Shown in pieces: positions 31,929 to 44,941 of a stretch of 64,000 nucleotides of DNA. The DNA comes from Prochilodus magdalenae. Its lineage: Eukaryota; Chordata; Actinopteri; Characiformes; Prochilodontidae. Position numbers and translations under genes: made by a program. Where the stretch lies: NCBI GenBank assembly GCA_024036415.1, contig JAMWET010005033.1:27501-91500 (forward strand), in the 5' to 3' direction. A model generated the notes under the pieces. That model saw only the letters and a list, made by a program, of their open reading frames with translations, was not told where the DNA came from and made no database searches. Every line of letters begins with the position of its first letter. Positions within the stretch are counted from its first letter, which is position 1.

Positions 31929-34900
31929 ATGATTGGTTCAGTCCTGGGAATTCTTTATGGAGTGGCGCAAATTCTGGTGCCATGTCTTCCTCCGACTCCT
32001 CTGTCCAGTCAAGGCCTCCTAACAAATGAAAAGGTAAGACGAGACGGGTGAGTTATGCATGAACCGACAGTGGTGTTGACATAGGGCAGTGCTGTGGTAG
32101 TCTTTTTGAACTATGCAATTAATAATGCAATATAAATACAATTTAAGTGACTTGATATTATGGTTGATTATTTATGACTTTATATTAACTGCATTTTTTT
32201 CTAATCTTTTTTTGTATGTAAAGCAGTTTCATCTATGAGATAGCAAAGCACAAGTATTATTGGATCCTTCTTTTAATATGTTGGCTTGAGCTGTGAGCTG
32301 TGAGAATATAATTCTATATTTGCGCCTCAGTAGTGTTGCGTTTGATTCTGTTTCAGTGCAGGATGAGAAATGACTGCTGTATTATTATTGCTATGTAATA
32401 ATGATAGGACTGTGCTTCTTTTATTGCAGTACCTGGGAAAGTGGTACTACATGGGAGTAGCTTCATGGGAAAAGGAGGACATTGCAACATTTGAGGGAGT
32501 AGACAACTCTGTCGCTGTGCTGCACAAAGGTGTGAATAGCTCGGCGGTGATGACTGCAGCTATGCATATGTGAGTCCTGAAGCACATACCTATATATCAT
32601 GCACATTTCATTTTTATCCCATTTGTTTGGAGTTTCAGCAGATTCACCAATAAAATGACCTGAGGCACTAAAGATAACCTTACTTGATCTGCGATTGATT
32701 CATGCTCAGTTGCAAAACTGGCCTATTTTCCTAAGCTACACGTTCCAAGTTCCAAGGTACAGCTACATTGCAGCTGAACTTACTGGTCATTATATGAGGT
32801 ACACAACTGCCTTATACATTTGTATACAAAGGTTTTAGCCCCCCCAGTCAAATTATATGTTTTGTGCATTTCACAAGTCAAAACATATTCTCTGCAGAGA
32901 AGCCCCTTAAATAAAGCAGTCTTTAAAATGATTTTGTTTATTTGATGTTTGTGAGATAAAATATTAAATATTCTCAGGCTGGAATATTGCCCTATACATG
33001 TATGTTACATTCAGCCAATAAACCACAATTATGCATTACAATCCGCAACAGTGTGCTCTGTAAAGATCCCGGGAGCAGGAATCAGTGCCACAGAGCTGTC
33101 TTTCCATCCACCACAGATGACGAACACAAATCAGGCTTCGTTCGCTTGTGGTTCTTTTGCCTCCTTTCCTTCCATGCTCTTCACGCAGCGTCCCTGTTTC
33201 TCTCCCTGCCCTACTAAGTAAAGACAGCACATTTATAAGCAGGCCTTTGCAAAGCACTCACAGGTGAACCCTTTCTGCCACGCTGGTACAGCACGATGGG
33301 TCCTCTGTCCTGCATTCAACGCTCTGCCACCCTCCGCAGCGTGTTTACTTAATTTCACTTCTGCAAATTTTAACGCACTTTATTCGCTGAATTTATTATA
33401 TTGAGGGAAAAAAGGAATGAATTTGTCATTAATTTGAAATCTAATTCCTGTAATTTGACCCTGGGTGCCCTGGCTTTTGCATATGAGGTAGGTGTAGGTG
33501 CACTTTGTGGGTGTATAATTACCAACCACGCTCCCCACCCTGCTCTCACACACTGTTTAAGGTTATTATATACATATGCATATTTCTCTAATATTCTGTG
33601 TGTGTTGCTACTGTATTGAACATGATCTACAGTGGAGGGGGTTCTCTACTGTCACTCTTAAAAGCATCCGTAGTTTAACTGCACACCCTTTATCGAGCTG
33701 TAGTCTGTTTTATATTAGATTGTTCAGTGTGATGCTTTCCGTTTATTCAGTATAGTGAAACTCTCATGTAGACCACCTGTAAAAAAATCTGTAAAATGTA
33801 ATTGCAGAGAAGGTCAGTGTAAGACCCTGTCCTGGACATACAAAATTGACCCAGATTCGGATCCCTTCATGGAAGAGGGAGGTAAGTTTCTAAATCAGTA
33901 TGTATTAAGAAGATCACACATATCACCACGGTAATAAATCTCTGCTTGTCTCCCCAACAATTTTTGATTGAGGCACAATTTTACTTATGTTGGGAACATG
34001 ACAAAAACAGCAGGCTTGGATTGAAGAGAGGTTGGAATATATTCACCTAGAAATGAATTCTAACCGTTTTTTGGTGTATAAAGCAAATGTCATAGAAATA
34101 GTTTAAGAAAAAACTTTGGTCCAGGAAAAATATGGGATATGGGCCTTATCACAGTTACTGTTATTTTTGCCCTTTTTTACAGAACACATTGCACTAGCAT
34201 TTGACGGCAAATGGGTGAAATGCCCTACGTGTCTGCTGCTACTGAAGATGGGTTCTGAAAGTGGCCTCCTCAGGATCATGCTATTTGGTCAGTCGCCTCA
34301 GGCCTTTTCATTCAACTTGGAAGTATTCGTACAGTCATATGCAAAGTTTGAACACCCTTGCACAAACGACACGTTTGGGTGATTTTTTAGTGTAAGTGTA
34401 ACTAAGTGAACACTCCCTCTACAGGAAACACACCTACATAGGACATCTTACTCCAATTTTAAGTAACACTTTTTAGGTATTTGCTGCTTAAGCTACAAGC
34501 ACAGACCACATAATATTGTTTTAAACAGTAATTATGAATTAGAAATGTGCAGATGTGTGAAGGTTTAGCTCCATACCACTTTGCAAATCAACCAAACATG
34601 GGATTTGACTAGGGGTGTTCAAATCTTATGTTTCTATAAGCTCTTTGTTTATGTAACCATTATAATCGTTATATACCCGTTCTCATACCTCAAATGCTAA
34701 TACTAATTATAGCTTTACCTTGTTTTATGAGTGAGGGTGGGTCAGGTTTCACTACTTTTCCAGATATGCATCAGCAAAAAAATCCATCTGTTTAAAAATA
34801 ACACTCCCTGTGAGTGCTTGGGAGGAGTTTATGCTCTTCAGTGACTAATATAACTAAATGATTAGGGGATTCTGGAGAAATCTCTGCATATGTAAAGGTC

Positions 34901-35888
34901 AAAAACCCCAACTCATTACCAATGACCTTCGGCCCCTCCGATGGCACTGCATTAAGACTGCATTTCTGTGACGATGTGTCCCAATTGGGCTGACATTGTC
35001 CATGAGTACTGTTCACTGCATCCAGTCATTTATCAACAACATCTAAAATTGCTCTGCTCTGGACTCGGTACGGTGGTCTCATGAGCCAAATTTTTAGTTT
35101 ATTTATTTAAATTATAGACATCATGTTCTCTGGACTGAATAAGAGGGGGACCATCCATGTTGTTACCAGCCTAAAGTTTAAAAGTCAGAATCTGTCATGG
35201 TATGGGGGTATTAGTGCATACTCTACACAGTGGTTACAGCACGCTGAATGTATTTTGGTGAAACATTTTCTGCCTATTAGACGCCATCTTTAAAAAAAAA
35301 ACATCATTATTACATCATTATTACAACAAGATAACATTAGGGAATGTTCTGCATGTGTTAAAACAGCATGGCTGCATAATCAGACTATGTAGGTGCTAGA
35401 CAGAAAATGTTTTTTTTTATTAATCTCAAAACATAACAGCAAAGGCTCTGTATGTTAACACAGCTGAAGACCTGAACTGAAGAATGGCAAAGCATTCTCC
35501 CAGATGACTATTAAGTGCTATTAAAAATAAAGGTGATGTAGAACAGTGGTAAACATACTCCTGTCCCAACTTTTGTGGAACATGTTGTGGGCATCATGTT
35601 TGGAATAAGCATATATTTACCCAAAACAGTGAAGTTCATAAGATGTTTTTTAAATCAGTGGTTCAACAAAATTCAGTGATGCTGTTCACGGCTTTCTGTT
35701 TTCATGTTAATTTGGAATTGAGTTTGTATATAAAAGTCACAACTGTAGTCATTTTGATACCATGATAAGGTTTCCCTTTACTGTCCTTAATGAGATATAC
35801 ATGATCATTTATGTAAATCACACACACAGCTGTTAGAGCAGCTACATTTTGCATGCTTATGGGAATGCAAATTATAGAAATATATGTT

Positions 35889-35977
<89 letters not shown>

Positions 35978-36251
35978 TGTTGATTTGTCTTTTTTACAGC
36001 ACGCTCTCAGGACTCCCGAGTGGAGCTGTTGAAAACATTTAAGGAAAAAATGGAATGTACTAGGATTATTGACCATTTTTTGATTCCGCCTCAGACAAAC
36101 GGTGTGTTAAAATATATTCTTTTAATGATTAATGATTCTGTCATATTAAATCTAATATTGCAGATTTAAAAGCAACATAGAGAGACAAGCCCATTTACCA
36201 ATATAACTACCTGTTGTTTCAGACTTCTGTGCTCTGGAAGTGCCTGTCTGA
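31929..36251 (+). CDS. apom: Apolipoprotein M (lipocalin), 184 aa, six exons
   Basis: Secreted lipocalin of plasma lipoproteins that carries small lipids such as sphingosine-1-phosphate. Coding exons: 31929-32033, 32430-32569, 33808-33881, 34183-34287, 36000-36101 and 36223-36251; all introns are GT-AG and all phases agree, giving 555 nt. The N-terminus [19 protein letters not shown] is hydrophobic and may stay uncleaved as in mammalian apoM. Exon 2 has the lipocalin GxW motif (GKWYYMG, Trp40) and [14 protein letters not shown], close to human [26 protein letters not shown] (exon 3) and the C-terminal PQTNDFCALE also match the family. Length fits (human 188). Six cysteines are at 19, 86, 120, 123, 161 and 178; one is shifted relative to the mammalian set. 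A possible polyadenylation signal AATAAA is at 36484. A GT after the stop (36255) hints at a 3'UTR intron. Confidence 0.87.
34336..34630. mobile_element. MITE with Tc1/mariner-like ends, in apoM intron 4
   Basis: CATATGCAAAGTTTGAACACCC on the left and GGGTGTTCAAATCTTATG on the right are inverted repeats, about 295 bp apart. The inner sequence is non-coding and AT-rich. It lies 49 bp after the exon 4 donor. Confidence 0.65.
34760..35640. mobile_element. Decayed DNA transposon in apoM intron 4
   Basis: Segments such as GAGTTTATGCTCTTCAGTGACTAATA, GGCACTGCATTAAGACTGCATT, GACTGAATAAGAGGGGGACCATCCATGTTGTTACCAGC and CCCAACTTTTGTGGAACATGTTG have the look of a Tc1/mariner-class element widespread in fish, here without any usable frame. 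Both ends are blurred. Confidence 0.5.
35890..35976. repeat. (TA)n microsatellite next to the apoM exon 5 acceptor
   Basis: About 85 bp of TA repeat ends only 23 bp before exon 5 (starts 36000), leaving room for a short pyrimidine tract (TTGTCTTTTTTACAG) but little else for a branch point. Confidence 0.95.
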
Positions 36252-36483
36252 GCAGGTAAAGTCTTTTTCCAGTGATACAATATTAATATTCGCACTATTC
36301 ATGTTTTGTCCACGCAAATGTCTGTTGTGTTCTGTGCTGGCCACTCATAGTGTATCAATGTTTCAAAAGCAGTGAAGAGAGACTTGGACAGACTGGAAGA
36401 CATGAGGATCCAGTGCTGAAGCAGCTAAACTCTTGTCTACACCTTGTAGCTCGAAATTTTCTGATATTCAAGAATGTCAGTCA

Positions 36484-36489
36484 AATAAA
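36484..36489 (+). terminator. Probable apoM polyadenylation signal
   Basis: AATAAA lies 233 bp downstream of the apoM stop codon, followed by a T-rich stretch. It is the first canonical hexamer I see after the stop in the + strand. Confidence 0.55.
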
Positions 36490-36499
36490 GTGAATGTTT

Positions 36500-37729
36500 T
36501 GCCAGCCCAGTGATCTTATGGTCAATGAGGTTTTCAGTGATTCTCAGTACACATAATAGTGAATGAAGTATGAAAAACAGAAGTGATTTGTTTTCACTTC
36601 CTTCCATCTGCTTCACTTGACATGCAAAACTCTTAACCAAAAAGTGCTGAGACGTGTATTTACGTTACATAGTAAAATGGTTCTGGAGCTGAATGGGGTT
36701 TATTTTAGGCTGGAATCTGGTAGTAACTTCCACCAAACATTTCACCCACAACCCTATACTCCCAGGCCAGCTTATATAACGCAGTGTGGATTCTCTCCTC
36801 AGTTGCCACAGGTGGCCGGTGACTGGAAATGACTGGCTCTGCAGATGGTCCAATCATGGCAAACGGTTTTATGAAGGTTGCTTTTGACATGCCTGGTGTA
36901 TTTGTACATGTTGAAATGAGATTGATGTTGGAATCTTATCCAAATTCCCCATTCCATCTTATATAGTGCAGCATTTTCATTTTGGTGCCATTTAAGGTGG
37001 AATGAAAATACAAATAAGAAGCCAACTTCAACTTCATCAAGGCGGACTTTGTCAGGGTCGCACAAAGATTTCAGTCTGCCTCTTTAGGTGGGCCATTGCT
37101 CTTCTGCCCATCAGCTCTGAACTGCGAGCAGCATAAAGCGATGCTGAATGTCCGTATAGATAATTCTACCTACAGCAGAACCCAAGTTAAACCTCCTAAT
37201 CATGGTAGGCTACACCATCTAACATGTCTTTGCATAACTGTAGGGGATGGAAACACGACTTCATTTGAATTTTATTCTGTTGAAATTTTGCATAACATCT
37301 GTAAAACATCTGAATGGAAACCTGACTAGGGTTTAGTCCAAATGTTCCCATTTGACAACAAACATGAAAGAAAAAGCTGGCTTTATATAGCTGGCTTTGT
37401 ATAGGTTTTAAACATTGGTGTTTATTTGGTGTTACAGTCAAGCATTTCTCCAATCTGTCCCCAAATAGAGAAATTGCTCAACTACACATTGTGACAAAAA
37501 AAACAAAAAACATTAGAGGAAAAGTTAAAAGAGAACCAAAACATCCTCGCTTCCCTGAAATAGATGCTTTTAAGTAACATGAAAACTCTGTTGAAGTTTC
37601 CAAATTTATGCGCTGTCTAGACAGTTCATAAACTGAAATAAGTGACTTGAATGAAAGTCAAGAATTTAAAGTGGATCCAGCGTTTATAATGACTTGCATT
37701 CATTTAAGAGGAACACCATCAACATTTGC
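36500..37729. other. Intergenic, no gene recognised
   Basis: At 36950-37030 there is a relative of the 5326-5480 inverted-repeat unit. The rest shows no exon or element I can support. Confidence 0.45.
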
Positions 37730-38345
37730 AGTGTTTTGGGCCATCTAGTGTCAGCATTTGTTTTAAGAAATTTTTATTTAGCCAGTCTTTTAAACCTGTA
37801 ATGCATGCACTTTGACTGAGATGAGACTGTGTGAGATGCAGTGCTAATGTAAGTCTTACTATCATCTGTGCAGCAATGAAAATGATCGTATCTATCAATG
37901 AGATGTAGAAAATAAAAAATAGGTCCCATGACCAAACCCTGGGCTACTTCCTAAGCAACCGGGGCAATGGATGTCTTGTGTATACCAATAGAGGTAAACT
38001 GTTGCAAGCTAGTAGGATAGGACCAGGACCAATCAAGGGGGTACGCCTAAAGTCATGGTTCATGCTGTCACAAGCTTCGATGAGGTCAAGAAGGACAAGG
38101 ATATTTAAAAACCCCAGCATCAGTAGACAGCAGAAGATCATTCAATAACTCCTAATAGGGCAGATTCACTACAAGGCAGTGCGCGGAGGCCTGACTGGAA
38201 AGGCTTATATAGATCATTTCTACAGAGAGAATCCTGAAGCTGTGAGGCAACAAGTTTTACCATCACCTTATCTAAGAACACCCAGAGATTCTAGACTGTC
38301 AGTGGACTAGGCCAAGCATTATGGGGTGACTAGACCGAGCATTAT
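37730..38345. repeat. Portion of a widespread fish dispersed repeat
   Basis: GTCCCATGACCAAACCCTGGGCTAC, AACCAATCAAGGGGG-like text, GATGAGGTCAAGAAGGACAAGG and GCCTGACTGGAAAGGC are diagnostic phrases of a long teleost repeat, apparently the same family as at 21061 and 23283. Open frames here are short and broken. Confidence 0.5.
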
Positions 38346-39365
38346 GGGGTGAGCCACTGTAAAGATTATATCTTAGTGGAGCTGTATTTGTGGAACTATT
38401 TTGTTAGGTTCCATTAAAACCTCCCAGAGCAGGAATCAGTTATGTTAATTAGTTAGGTGTAGGGGTTTAGATGACTGACCTTCAAACAGTAAGAACGAGC
38501 AAGAGCAGTGGGTCTTTGGTCTTCTGGTAATGCTTCCTCCTCCTCCAGCTTTCTGTGAATGACTATTCCACGTCCTTAGCTCCTTACTCCGTATGTAGTG
38601 TGCGCTTGGTAGGTCATTACGTAACACCTTCTATACCGAGAACAATGCAGTAACATTTCAACTATCTAACATCAGTGCACTATTTGGGGCCTAGAAGCCA
38701 CAATTTAATGACCTATGCAGCGCACTATATAGGATGTACGAAGACATTTAAAACTCCATGCCGAGATGTTGGGGGAATAATTTAGTAATCGTTTAAGGAA
38801 TATGTAGTTGTTAATACCTTAGACATAATGACACAATTGTCCTATGTAGCGAGGCTAGGATACAGGATAGTAAAGTTCAGCAGACCTCAAAAGTCGAGGG
38901 AAGTGTTTGTAATGTGTAAGGCTAGGAGCAGTATAATTTACAACCCAGGACTAAAGGCAGGAAATGACACCAAAATTTACAGTCCTAAGACTACAAGATA
39001 GGAACCGCCCCGGGAAGTCAGGGGTCATATTTCTTTGTGAAATACAGACATTCTGGTTGAAGACATGGTGTTTAAAAATATGTTCACTGTATGTATTTGT
39101 GAAGTGAACTTTGAGATAAGGGTAACAATGCCTAGTTTGGAAATGTATAGAAAAGCAGGAGTGACAATACATCAGAACACTGGATGAGTATGGAAGCTCT
39201 ATATCGTATTAATGCCACCGAACTGAATCCGCCCGAGAGCATGCTTTTTAGCACACATCTGACAATAAAGCTTGGATCCTTTTCTCTTTAACCCAGAAAC
39301 AATTTTATTTAGATGTCCTGCTTGGTCAGTTAGAATCACTAAGTCACGACAATGTCTGGCATGTT
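38346..39365. other. Intergenic, no gene recognised
   Basis: Only a short TGCACTATTTGGGGCCTAG / GCGCACTATATAGG phrase common in fish intergenic DNA (about 38675-38735) was noticed. Confidence 0.45.
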
Positions 39366-39560
39366 GTGTTAGCAAACATGGAAGCCCAATGCCATACTGA
39401 GAGACACTACTTCTGTATGCGTAGCTCAGTAAATATTTCCCATATCAGACAAAATGTATTATCATTTATTGTTCCTGGTAACCTTTATCACTGCAGTCCA
39501 ACACTTTCCTCTGGGTGTGACTATATATTTGATGACGAGTGTACGAGTGTAAGTTGAATG
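39366..39560 (+). mobile_element. Tc1/mariner terminal fragment
   Basis: GGAAGCCCAATGCCATACTGAGAGACACTAC and TTATTGTTCCTGGTAACCTTTATCACTGCAGTCC match, in inverted orientation, the 3395-3540 segment of the composite at 3343-4738. Only the terminal portion of the element survives. Confidence 0.6.
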
Positions 39561-42070
39561 GGGGCATTCACGTTTTTGCTAAATCATATACATGACAAGT
39601 GTACAACATGGGTCCTTTAAAACTCAGACATTTGGATTTACAATGATTCCTAACTACTTTGGCTGAATAAACATAACCATGCATAACTGAGACAGTAACA
39701 TTACAGAAGAAAATAAAACCTCTCAGTTGTTCATCCAAATTAATGTAAAAAGAATTAATGCTGTGTGATTCTGAAATACTTCTGTTGGTTAATTCATCAT
39801 GAGCTTTAAGACAATGTAAAGGTGAGCTGCCCTGTTCAAATGATGTAGACAAACAAGAATAAACAAAAATGGAAATACATGGTTTTCTTAGGACATCAAC
39901 AATCAAGTATCTATGAGAAAGAGTAAGTACAGCAAGAACACGTGTGCTGGCTTCTAGTGTTTAAAGGGTTAAAGCTCATGTGTTTGTCATGTTACATGCA
40001 GTTAAACCGGCGAGTGGCAAAAATTGGGCCACACTCACGCACATGCGGCGGGGAAATACAGAGAGCGGCTCATAACCATGCACTGAACCACAAGAGGAAT
40101 GTTACCTTACCTGCTCTGGAATAGATTTGCAGCATGCTTTTCATGTATCAGTACATCTGTGGTGCTCCCTCTCTCTCTCTTTCTCTTTTCCCCTCCTCTA
40201 CAAATGAAAACAGAAAGATACTTGCACTCAGAGGCCTTGAACACTGAAAAAAGCACAAAGCCTTATAAGAGAATTTTCCCACACAAACACTTTCTACCCA
40301 CATACTCTTTCACGCTTTCAGGTTTCAGTTTCCCAAGCCCTGTCCTCATTTTTCTTGATAACTGGTGGCGTTTCAGTGCTATTCCTCATTATATTATGCC
40401 TTGCTTTGATCAGTTGGAGAAATCATTAAAGAATTACATTTTCCAGCCTCTTTTTGAAATAAAAGAGTTTGGTAAACATTGTTTTCACATTTCAGAGCAT
40501 ACACAGTCCTCAGAGTCCATATGTGGAAGCTAAGCTGCAAACAGCCTGTTTTCAATTCAGTGTTTTTGTGATGTCACATATATACCTGCCTAATGAGCTT
40601 GCAGTAGGTTTGCTGTGTGTCGTATGGAAGTTACCACAAGCATTTCAGACTTCTGTATTTTGAATGAGGTACAATACAGGACAACAACTTCAGAATAGAT
40701 GTGATTGGAATATATCACTCTTAAAGGCACAATAACAAAAAAAAATGTTTAAAAAATGTCAGTAAAAATACTACACAAATGCCAAAAGTGGACCTTGAAG
40801 GTTAATAATAATAAAGCTTAATAATAAGCTGTTTAAAATGTGTTGAGCATTTCAGTCCAAACTGAGAGGGACCCACAGAAATCAATGAGATATCAAACAT
40901 GCTTCTTGAAAGGGTGTTATAAAGGCAAAAGTAGCATCGATTAAAGAGATCTGGTCTGAATCATTTGTTGTTGTTTATGGCTATCATGATGACTCTTTAT
41001 GAAGGGCATGATTCAGGGACAGCACCACTGTGTGTGTTTGTGTAGGAGAGTATGTTGATGTGTGGGTGCTTGTGTGTCTCTGCAGGAAAGTACAAGTGGG
41101 TTTACTGGGGATGTCCCATAAAATCAGCTAAATGCTGTGCAGCATCCCAAGCTGGACTGATAAACACCAGCACCATGCTTCGACTGAAAGGGGCAGAATT
41201 CCTTTCCATTCTGTTTTCTGTGAGTCTTCCTTTTGTCCTATTATAGCCAAGCAAGAGTACTGATATGGAAACACTGTTTTGGATTGGGTGACTTCTGGCT
41301 TATTAGATAGACAACTTAGCATTTATACAAGAAGGTTGCCAGTGTGAAGCCCAATCATACATCCCTGTCCTTATTTTACTTCACAGAGACCCTCAGACGG
41401 AGTTACATAGTTAGCATATATGAGCTGTTTCAGGTAACAATACTATTTAATTAATTTGGGAGCTGTTGTGTTTAGTTCTGTTTATTTATGATCATATTTT
41501 CATATTAGATCTGCCCTTGCCTTTTAAGGTTCCTCCCAGAGGTGTTAAATGATCCTTTATGTGTGTACATTGTAAAAATTGTGAACAAGAGAATAAAGAT
41601 AAGAATAAAGATAAGGGCGTGGGTGCATGCTCCTCGCAGACTCCATGCTGGCTTGAATGTTATATACACGATTACATAAATGGTCATTCCAACATAGTCA
41701 CAATAACCATAGCGACAATAATAACAAAGAGGTTGCATGTGACATGCCGCATGTTGTAGAAAGTTAGCATTCACAGCTGTGGTGATAGGAACCAGACATC
41801 CTAAGCGCTAATACTTCTAAATAGCTCTCTCACAGAAGGTTGTCACATGAAATGCTTTGAATGGCTCTATCTGTGTTAGACATGGTAACCCTGGGGTCCT
41901 ATTAGCACCACTGTAGAGAAATCAGTGTTGTCATTTTTCTCTACAATGAAAGATTTTACATCAACTTCACATATCAACATCTAAAGTGAGTGGCCATTAA
42001 AATTTCTTTTTGAGGAATCTGGTAACCGGAAGACCTGTTAACATGTTGAGCAATTAACTGGAAGTAGAAG
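39561..42070. other. Intergenic, no gene recognised
   Basis: The 144-codon frame at 40099-40533 and the frames at 39568-39906 and 41052-41246 have no domain, no splice context and no family similarity that I recognise. No element was identified. Confidence 0.45.
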
Positions 42071-42074
42071 ATTT

Positions 42075-42335
42075 AATAGAAATATAATATAGTGTCTTCA
42101 GGTTGCTCCAGGTTCCTCCCACAGTCCAATACCAAGCAGCCAGGTAAGATGAACTAAATTGCCCCCTAAGTGTGAGTGTGTGTGTGTGTACGTCTGGGTG
42201 TCTGCCCTGTAATGGACTGGCAGACTGTCCAGTGTGTTTTCAGCCCCCTGCCCACTGAACCCTGGGATAGGCTCCAGCACCCCACTGTGACCCAGTAGGT
42301 TAAAGTTTAGAAAGTGAGTAAGTGAGAGTGATACA
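42075..42335. repeat. LINE/SINE 3'-type dispersed repeat
   Basis: AGGTTCCTCCCACAGTCCAA, AACTAAATTGCCCCCTAAGTGTGAGTGTGTG, TGCCCTGTAATGGACTGGCAGACTGTCCAG and GGGATAGGCTCCAGC form the typical order of a retroposon 3' part that is very common in fish genomes. Confidence 0.65.
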
Positions 42336-42339
42336 GTGT

Positions 42340-43386
42340 GTTGGAAGAAAGGGCCACAACACTGTTGATATCTGGGTTCTGAATACACTGTCTTAAACCT
42401 ACTCAGGTATGTTTTCTATGCACGCATTACAATAATTAAAAAGTGTCATATTGTCCCACAATACATTTACAGCCCATCTCCGCAAGCGGCATGGAAAATT
42501 CCCCTTTTGAAACTGTTCCTCACTGTTACAGGTTAGCAGCTTTCGTTAATGTAGTTACACTGTAGAATAACACTAATCACTATACACACTTGAAGTCACA
42601 AATCGGGCAATCGTTCTCCCATCCGCCTGTTTCTGTCCACTGCGACTTGCAAATGAGCTTTTCATTGAATTTGTTTAACAAAGATGCTGCATGGCATTAC
42701 GCTGGTGGTGTTGTAAAGACTGTATACGTTTTGGCTCATTTAAAATGCAGGTATTCTAAAAAAATCTCTTAAAAGTGTAAAAAGTAACTGTATTCTAAAA
42801 CAGCCCTTACGAAGTATATGCACCTGAAAGGACCGAAAACAGAAGCTTGATGTATTCTGAACTGGCATTCCAGAAACTTGTATTCAGTTACATTCGGTAC
42901 ATATGTGTCGGTATTGTAAGGAAATGTAACAGGAGGGAAGTGAGTAAAGCTTTATATAGCACAGGAGTGATAGTAACATATGAAACTAATGTCATTTAAA
43001 ACCGATCAGCATCACTCACAGATTGTGAGTGTTTCCTGGCCACATAAGATTACTACTGTGGCAGAAACCCAGCGCAGCAGACACTTCATCTAAACTAGTG
43101 AAAAAGAGAACAGAAGCACAGCACTGGCCTCGGTGAATGACCACAAAGGGTATGTCCTGAGGAAGATTACGTTTGTACTTTTAGACAAAGTACATTTTTC
43201 TAATCAGATCAATGTCAGAATGATAACATTTTAACTGCAGGCCACAGATCGGCTTGGGGAAATTATAAACTATATCCAAATCTACTATCTCTAGTCGTAG
43301 ATATCAACGTCGATAATTTAGCTTATGCCGCATAACCCGGTTTCCAACCACAGTGACTTCACTAAGAAAGAGAGTGAGAGACAGAG
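42340..43386. other. Upstream region of the TNF-type gene, no gene recognised
   Basis: No exon recognised. The stretch just upstream of 43590 may contain the promoter of the TNF-type gene (see 43588-43590 donor-like CTGAG|GTGAGTG), but no TATA box is obvious. Confidence 0.35.
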
Positions 43387-43387
43387 A

Positions 43388-43388
<1 letters not shown>

Positions 43389-43456
<68 letters not shown>
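43389..43456. repeat. (GA)n microsatellite
   Basis: About 34 GA units, purine on the + strand. It sits about 1.5 kb upstream of the start codon of the TNF-type gene and about 130 bp before a possible untranslated first-exon donor at 43591. Confidence 0.95.
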
Positions 43457-43459
<3 letters not shown>

Positions 43460-43811
43460 AAGGGTGTTCATCTCTATTTAAAGAAGACAAAATGAAGAAG
43501 GGGAAATCCTGAGGACAGAACTGATGTGTGACACTGACTGAAACAAGCGCACATTGGTTCACTGGTCCTTACACTACAGTACACACTGAGGTGAGTGCAG
43601 TCTCTTTACCATCTGACTTCAAGATATTCCAGGAATTCATTTGTATAAAATGTATTGAATTTGGAAACATTGTCTGAAACTTATTCCAGAGCTTCAGTTC
43701 TGCTTACCAAATAGTGGATTTACCCAGTAATGGAGGTGCCCCAGGTGTCCCATCAGCACCACAGAGGGGCTGAGTGTGCCCAGAATTGAATCTCTCTGAT
43801 TCTGCAGCTGA

Positions 43812-43897
43812 ATATATATGATATGATATGATATGATAATGATATGATATGATATGATATGATATGATATGATATGATATGATATGATATGATATGA
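43812..43897. repeat. (ATGAT)n pentanucleotide microsatellite, first block
   Basis: About 17 units of a GATAT pentamer with one interruption near 43838 (AATGATATG). A second block of the same pentamer lies at 45452-45533. Confidence 0.95.
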
Positions 43898-44941
43898 ATG
43901 AAATAGTAACTGTCCAGAGAACAAGATGCATTTTTGTTGATTTTTATTTTTATGCATCATTTGGATCCAGCAGCAGCTGTTTACACTGTGTGAACATTTC
44001 AGAATAAAAGGACCAACAGAAACAAACTTCTTGGGGAAAAAAAATCTAGTTCCATTTACATTAAAATTAAATTAGGTCTTTATCCTCTATAAAGTTTTGT
44101 AGATGCTAGTTTTTTTTTTGGAATCTTTGGAAAGCAGTGATATTAAGGATTACCTAGGACTGGTTAGTTGACTATTCAATTCATTTTAGGTTTAAGGAAA
44201 TGTGGTGAAATTCAAATTTGCAGGACATACTTGGTACACCAGCAGCTCTTAATGAGCATATAACTGAAAGCTATCAGGAGCCCACCACATGTCTAATGTG
44301 TATATATCTCAGGTTGATAAGCGGAAGAAAAGTCCAAGTTGAGACTGTGTGCACTAAACAGCACTTCTAAAGCGCAAGAGAAACGTGTCCTTTCCCACCA
44401 AAACCACACACCATCTGAGTGTCTGGTGCGAAGTGCTGATGTGCTTTTTTTAAGAGCAGAGGCTTGGGAATCTGTTGCACAAACTCTTCAGCAGTGCAGA
44501 CCTTGCCCTTCAGATCTCATGCAAAAAGTTGTGTGTCTCGAAACTGGATATAACTCCCACAGTGGAGAGAAATCAAGAACTTTGAGAAGAATTCCATAAG
44601 ACCTACAAACACTTGGCAGGTGTGGCTGCTGTGTAATCAACTGTAGGATGTTTCAGTCACCTGTGGGTAAATTCTATGTGGCTCAGAAGGGGAATCACCT
44701 TGAAAAGGTGAAAACCAGTTAAGGCAAGGTCTTTTTTTGTGTGTGTCATGTTAGATCACAGCACTGTTTCAGCTCCACCTCAAATAGCACATGAAATTTC
44801 ATGGTCAACACTTGGTCAGTTATACAGCACCTGCTAGCCTGCCAGGACTGTGAGTTCTTAGAGAGGTGGAAGTGCCTGCCTGTACAAGACTGTGGATCTC
44901 TCTTTCACAACCACTGTTTCTCTATTGGATTTCAGTCAGGA

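Noticed and set aside
35888..36076. Poly-(Tyr-Ile) frame, also at 13709-14017 and 56489-56671
   Set aside because: These are translations of (TA)n microsatellites.
40099..40533. 144-codon open frame on the plus strand
   Set aside because: No recognisable family, no flanking splice structure or promoter; lacks support as a gene.
43694..43960. Frame encoding repeated SYHII
   Set aside because: Produced by the ATGAT pentamer microsatellite read on the minus strand.
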